The notes under the pieces are model-generated. The model had not been told where the DNA came from, did no database searches, and was given only the letters and a program-made list of their open reading frames with translations. A program made the translations under genes and the position numbers. Below are positions 58,899-64,000 of a DNA stretch of 64,000 nt, piece by piece. Each line of letters opens with the position of its first letter. Within the stretch, counting starts at the first letter, position 1. The DNA lies in contig JANBQC010000022.1 in the NCBI GenBank assembly GCA_027576995.1, forward strand, positions 44,900 through 108,899. The letters run 5' to 3'. Origin of the DNA: Dimargaris cristalligena. Lineage: Eukaryota > Kickxellomycota > Dimargaritomycetes > Dimargaritales > Dimargaritaceae.

Positions 58899-60066
58899 TC
58901 TCGAGGGGCGGAGGTGGGCATGGGAACGACTGAGCGAATGGTACGAAGCAGCCCGGCTAAACTAAGTAACCACAATAAATGAAATAAAGAAAAAGGGAAA
59001 CCGACACTCAAAATAGGGAATCGCTGCAATGCGCGAGGTCGAGAGGGGAATGTAGGGTAAAGGAGAGAGGAGTTAGGGTGAGCCTAAAACGAGGGAATTA
59101 ATCTAGGGTCGGGTGAAGGGGCCAGTGTGAGCTAGTTGGGCGAGCCGCCTCTGTGGGGTTGACGGCGGGTGCGGGGAAAATGGGAGCCAATAGCGTCAGT
59201 GAGAGAGAGGAGTGGCCGGGGGGTGGTGGTGACGTTTTCAGTACCGGAATTAGGTTAGTTTAAGTGCGGAAGGGGTATTATGGGCTAGCTGAAGTGAATA
59301 AGAAATAGTCTATTTGGTTAATCGGGGCCAGATGTATAAATATAAATATACAGATATAAATAGCCGACCGGGTAAAAAGGGGAATCAGACCGGTAAACTG
59401 GGGGCCTCGTGCAGCTGACGTGACGGGGTGAAATAGAACAAGAGGGGTTAGGGACGGCTGGAAGGCCGACGGCCCCACTCTTTATACTCGCTCGGTAACC
59501 CAAATGTGAGGCCTTTGAGCGATGGACAGAGGGGAGGGTATGAAATGGCGCTTCTTCGCACTGCACATCCCTCGTAATCTCTTGGCCCGGGGCCGATCCG
59601 CAAAAGGGTTTTAGCACCCCACGAATGGTTGGCTAGATTTGCGCACGCCAAGACCGAGGGCAGCGCATGAGAAACAGTGGATCCTGTCGACGTAGTATTG
59701 GACGAGAGAGAGGGTCCTTTATGAACGGCTCAACCTTCTTCCATTAGGAAAGCGGTCCTCACTGAGCCCCCCAGCCAATCAGAGGGCCCCTGGTTGTGGT
59801 CATTACAAGCTGCGAGTTCCAAACCAAAACAACTCCAACCGCCAAACTCCGCCACAGTCCGCTTCAATCAATACCCCCCTCCACACACACACACACACAC
59901 TCTCTCTCTATCAGACTGTCTGGCTATATGCACCACTGCGTCTTTTTTTTATGCCTGGGTTGATCTGCCTATATGCTTCTTCGAATTCCTTAATTGCAAC
60001 CACCCCTTCTGTTCTGATTTGGCTTTACCTCGTTTCCTATCGCTCTCCTAAACCACCGTCCCCAGA
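58899..60066. promoter_or_regulatory. Divergent upstream region, copper-fist and kinesin genes
   Basis: A 1.17-kb region with no internal gene. It carries a CA/CT microsatellite at 59,882–59,909 inside a C/T-rich leader before the kinesin start. A palindromic TGAC/GTCA occurs at about 59,417–59,424. I did not find a clear copper-response core repeated here. Confidence 0.45.
59882..59909. repeat. (CA)n(CT)n microsatellite in kinesin leader
   Basis: About nine CA units followed by a TCTCTCTCT run, 160 bases upstream of the kinesin start codon. Confidence 0.95.
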
Positions 60067-62675
60067 ATGGTAGTTGATCTAAGCGGCCTTTCGAACAAGG
60101 CCAAGAACCCCGTGGCCCCGCCCAGCGGCCTGCCTACCCTTCGGCGTCCCTCCGCCATTCCCGCTCCCACCGCGGGTGCCCCCACCGTCCTTCGGCCCCC
60201 GTCCTCCTTACCCAGAGCCCCGCCTCCCGCCGCGATAGCCGACTCCGCCAGCAACCCCGCGAGCGACACTTCGGCCGGGAAGAAGCGGAAGGTCATTGAA
60301 AGCCCCGTTGCCACTAACCGCATCCAGCGGCTCAAGTTGACTGCCAGTCCCTACCGGCGGGCATCCATACGGTCGTCCCTTCGCATCAAGAACTCCCCCC
60401 GCATGGCCCGTGCTGTCCTGGGTGCTCGCAAACCGCTGGGCCGGACCTTGGCTAACCGCACCACCGTAACCCCTCTGACATCGGCCGCCCACACCGCCGC
60501 TAAGCGATCCCAGACCGCCCTTTCCAAACCCGGATCCACCGCCGCCATGACCCGTTCCTCCGCCCCGCGGCCCGGTGCCCCTTCGCTAAAATCAACTGGC
60601 GCCTCTAACCCACCCGCATCCACCGATGGTCTAGCCCGGCCGAAGCCCAAGCCCAAGCGCAACGCCTGGGATCTCAAAGTAAGTTAATGTGGATCTTATC
60701 CGGATATATTGACCCGGATCAATGTCCATCTGATCTCGGTGGGCCCGAACTTCTTTGGTCCATGGCCTCCAGGGCATGCCTTGCCCCCTATCTAAAGCGC
60801 TGTTCTGCCTGAATGGCCAATTTATTGAACCTTCCGGCCTGGCCTTTCCCATGGAGACCACGGACCACTAATGATTAACACATTCCAATACCGCATTGAT
60901 GTCTATATTATGTTGACCATTCACTTCTCCAGGGGCGGCTTCAGGATATGGAGGAGCACGCGTCGGACCTCGCCCAGCAGCTCAAGGAGAACACCGATCG
61001 CATGGGCGCCCTCCAGTCCCAGCTGGACTCCAGCGGGGCCAAAATCCTCGATTTGGAAACCTCCGGCCAGAGTCTCCAGTCCGCCATACTAGCCAAGGAG
61101 CAGGAAAACGCGTCACTAACTCGCCAACTCGCCGAGCTGCAATCTGCGATGGATCAGGTCAAGCAGGTCCACGACCGGGAGGTGGCCCAGGTTCGTTTCC
61201 AGTATAGCGAGCAAGTGGCGGGCCTCGAAGCCTCCCAGGCGGGGTTACAGCGCGAACTCCAGGGCCTTCAGGAGGATCTGCGGCTCACCGAAGAGAGCCT
61301 ACGCCTGCAGCGTGACGAAAACACCCAGCTCAAGGGTACCATCGCCCAGCAGTCCACCACCTACGAGGTCCTTGAGGGCACGTGCCAGGCCCTGCGCCGG
61401 CAATTGAGCTCCACCGAAGACACCCTGGCCCAGAGGGAGGCGCGGATCGCCGACTTGGAAGTGCAGCTGGCTGCCTCCCACGACTTGACCGCTGACCTTG
61501 AGGCCCGCCTCCGCGACGAGGAAACCACCCGGCGCCGTCTCCACAATACTATCCAAGAGCTCAAGGGCAACATTCGGGTGTTTTGCCGCGTCCGCCCCAT
61601 CCTGCCGTCCGACGGCCTCGCAACCGCTGACGGTGCCCCCGCCTCCGACTCAATGCCCCATATTCGCTATCCGGAACCCAATGAAATTGAAATCATCCAA
61701 ACTACCGAGTCCGCCTCTAGTGGCAAGACTACCGCTAAAGCGATACCCTTCAGCTTCGACCGCGTTTTCCCGCCCCGCACCGATCAGTTGGCGGTTTTCG
61801 AGGAAATTGCCCAGCTGGTCCAGTCCGCCTTGGATGGCTATCCCGTCTGCATCTTCGCCTACGGCCAAACCGGAAGCGGCAAGACACACACCATGGAAGG
61901 GCCCGACCACCCCACTGAGGCCACCATGGGTATGATCCCCCGCGCAGTGCGCCAGATTTACGCCGGCGCCGAAGCCCTCAAGGCCAAAGGCTGGGTCTAC
62001 ACCATGGAGGGCCAGTTTTTGGAGATTTACAACGAGGCCATCCACGACCTGCTCGTGGAGTCCCCCGCCTCTTCCGCCGGCGGCAACGGCACGAGTCCCA
62101 GCGGAGGGGTCAGTACCCGGAAGCACGAAATCCGGCATATCACTGCAAGTAAAACCATCGTGACGGACGCCACCTCCGTCGTCATGGACTCGTCCGACCA
62201 GGTCCACACCCTCCTCAAGCGGGCGTCCAAGAACCGGGCCGTGGCCGCCACCAACTGTAACGAACGGTCATCCCGCAGTCACAGCGTGTTTACCCTGCGT
62301 TTGACGGGCCGTAATTCGGCCAGCGACGAGGTGAGCGAGGGGGTCCTCAATCTCATTGACCTGGCTGGTTCCGAGCGACTTTCCCAGTCGGGCTCCACCG
62401 GGGACCGCCTCAAAGAAACCCAGGCCATCAACAAGAGCCTGAGTTGTTTGGGGGACGTTATTTACGCCATTGCCAACAGGGACAGCCATGTGCCTTACCG
62501 GAACTCCAAGTTAACCTACCTACTGCAGAACTCGCTGGGCGGCAACAGCAAGACCCTCATGTTCGTCAACATGTCGCCGCTGGCGAACAATCTCCAGGAA
62601 ACCCTCTGCTCATTGCGGTTCGCCACCAAGGTCAATTCGTGCCACATTGGGACAGCCCGTCGCAACCTTAAGTAA
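60067..62675 (+). CDS. Kinesin-14 (C-terminal, minus-end-directed motor; KAR3/Ncd type)
   Basis: Two exons, 60067–60678 and 60933–62675, give 784 residues; the 254-nt intron starts GTAAGT and ends CCAG in phase 0. Residues 1–204 are a basic Pro/Ser/Ala-rich tail with a KKRK nuclear-localisation-like cluster, probably a second microtubule site. A coiled coil spans about 207–412. The neck and motor follow: ELKGNIRVFCRVRP (about 413–426), the P-loop GQTGSGKTHT (about 515), switch I NCNERSSRSH (about 645), switch II DLAGSERL (about 680), and YRNSKLTYLLQNSLGG. A motor at the C-terminus with the GNIRVFCRVRP neck defines kinesin-14, which works in spindle assembly and nuclear fusion. It ends shortly after the motor (NLK), as in Kar3. 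Family assignment is firm. Confidence 0.95.
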
Positions 62676-63300
62676 CCCGCCAGTCGCTTTTTATTTTACG
62701 CCCCCACTTCGCTTGGACATGTGGTTATGATCAGTGCCCTGTGGGCCATTCGGCCTGACCCGTTTTTCCTTTTCATTGTCCTGGCGCCCCCTTGTTATCC
62801 CCCGCCACCCACTGATGCGCCATGTTCGCTGGGTTATAACCCCCTATTCCTATAATATCGATTTGCTGTAAATGTCATTCCCGACCCATCCACCACTCCC
62901 ACCTTTATAATTTATACAATAACCATTTAGTAGTATACCACTCTCCATAGCATTATGATTCAATATCATTTAGTTTATCCTTGCGCTTTGGACAATGTCC
63001 GCTTTTTCTGGAGATGGTGAGTGACGGGGATCTGGGCCAATGCTGCCCCTCCCGATCTTTCGCAAAGCGGCACCTTTTTTTTCCATCTAGTATCGTAGCT
63101 ATAGTGTTCAAGAGTCAGGCCAATGCCGGGGTCTCATTGCCCGAATTCGGGATTGGAGTCATACAATTGACGGGCCAGAACTGCCAATGGAGAGGCTATG
63201 GTAATATTGCCACGGTGATGGACGGTCTCATTAGGACGAAAGGGGGCCAAGGCTCGATTCCAATAGTACACAGGTCGGGCAGATATTGAAATGGTTCTTG
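62676..63300. other. Gene-free 3' flank of kinesin
   Basis: The first 300 bases are pyrimidine- and AT-rich and probably contain the kinesin 3' untranslated region. The rest holds a short open frame (62,981–63,289) without recognisable motif. Confidence 0.5.
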
Positions 63301-64000
63301 TGCACTAACAGCCTTATACACGAATTTTAGCAAACAATGAGAGGATATGGCCTCAGGTAAATGGGGGAGGCTGGGTAATGTTGAGTGGAACTTGAGTGGT
63401 AATAAAATGAGCTTTTCACCATTACAGGTTGGTTTCTATGGAGAATGTGCCATTGAGGGAGGCAGCCCAAGTTCAATGAGTAAAGTATCTGATAACAATT
63501 ATCCATTTGTAGTACAGGGCAGCTCCATGTTCAACACAGTGGGCTGGGAGAGATGCAAGGTTGGCTTAGCACCCATCTCAGGCTGCTTCAACACCTTGGT
63601 GCAGGGCCCCAACATCAAAGGTTTCAGGATGTTTAGGAATATGGATTGGGTGGCATCAGGGGCACTGAAACTAATGGTAGATGAAGGGTATAAACATAGG
63701 AAATAGAATAGCTGAAGTGCTTAAAATAATACTAGTAATAAAAATAAAGTTTTATTGAATATGGATAATAGATTCAAATAGAGCATGTCAACTTCATTTG
63801 GTAGTAACTCTGCTACTTACTCCATAAAATTCCATCATTTTAATATGCAAATTCAGATACTACAGAAAATGCTAGCTATAATGTCGAAGTAGGTATAAAA
63901 AAATCGGTAGGAAGCTATGATGGTGTAAAGAACTGAACTCAAATCCTTGAAAACTGAACTTTATTTAAAAAGATAGATAATAAAAGGGAAAGGTGATGAT
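63301..64000. other. CpG-poor tail of different composition
   Basis: From about 63,325 to 64,000 I count only two CpG dinucleotides, whereas the genes nearby are full of them. The DNA is AT-richer and lacks the C/T tracts seen elsewhere. An ATG frame at 63,347–63,706 (119 codons, with FNTVGWERCKVGLAPISGCF) is more protein-like than other intergenic frames, but I recognise no family. The stretch may be a decayed, methylated transposon, the edge of an AT-rich isochore, or foreign sequence joined in assembly. No terminal repeats are visible within the window. Confidence 0.5.

Overview
This looks like nuclear DNA of an early-diverging filamentous fungus. Genes carry several short GT–AG introns (mostly 125–200 nt), coding sequence is GC- and CpG-rich, intergenic DNA is AT-richer, and the gene set is eukaryotic and fungal (copper-fist factor, QDR-type drug transporter, PsuG–PfkB fusion, MCY1-type cysteine synthase, separase, ATG7, ELP1, kinesin-14). 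The style would fit Zoopagomycota (Kickxellomycotina/Dimargaritales-like), but that placement is an impression and not a proof.

Layout. 1–14,496 is gene-poor: two paralogous AIF/FSP1-like FAD oxidoreductases on the plus strand (2748–4049, 7539–8789) and one doubtful small minus-strand gene near 12 kb, separated by long stretches with nothing recognisable. 14.5–27.5 kb holds a spliced MFS drug transporter, a membrane-anchored cysteine synthase, a glycine-rich RRM protein (minus), a five-exon bifunctional pseudouridine-degrading enzyme (minus) divergent from a five-exon YdcF/DUF218-like membrane protein, and an unrecognised membrane protein (minus). 28.8–42.7 kb holds a seven-exon choline-transporter-like protein, a coiled-coil protein (minus) divergent from a nine-exon separase of about 2,209 residues. 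43–64 kb holds a hormone-sensitive-lipase-like hydrolase (minus), ATG7 (minus) divergent from a single-exon ELP1, a copper-fist regulator (minus) divergent from a kinesin-14, then a CpG-poor tail of different character.

The genes do not form a pathway cluster. Themes are housekeeping: cell division (separase, kinesin-14), RNA modification and metabolism (ELP1 for wobble uridine, PsuG–PfkB for pseudouridine breakdown, RRM protein), autophagy (ATG7), redox and sulfur (two AIF-like enzymes, cysteine synthase), lipid and choline handling, and copper response. Many genes lie head to head across 0.4–1.2 kb shared upstream regions.

Exons were built by hand from reading-frame phase, splice consensus and family motifs; several exons (for example the last two of the DUF218-like gene and exons 2, 3 and 5 of PsuG–PfkB) are too short to show as long ORFs. 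I recognised no tRNA, rRNA, CRISPR, intact mobile element or origin by eye. No database or alignment was used.
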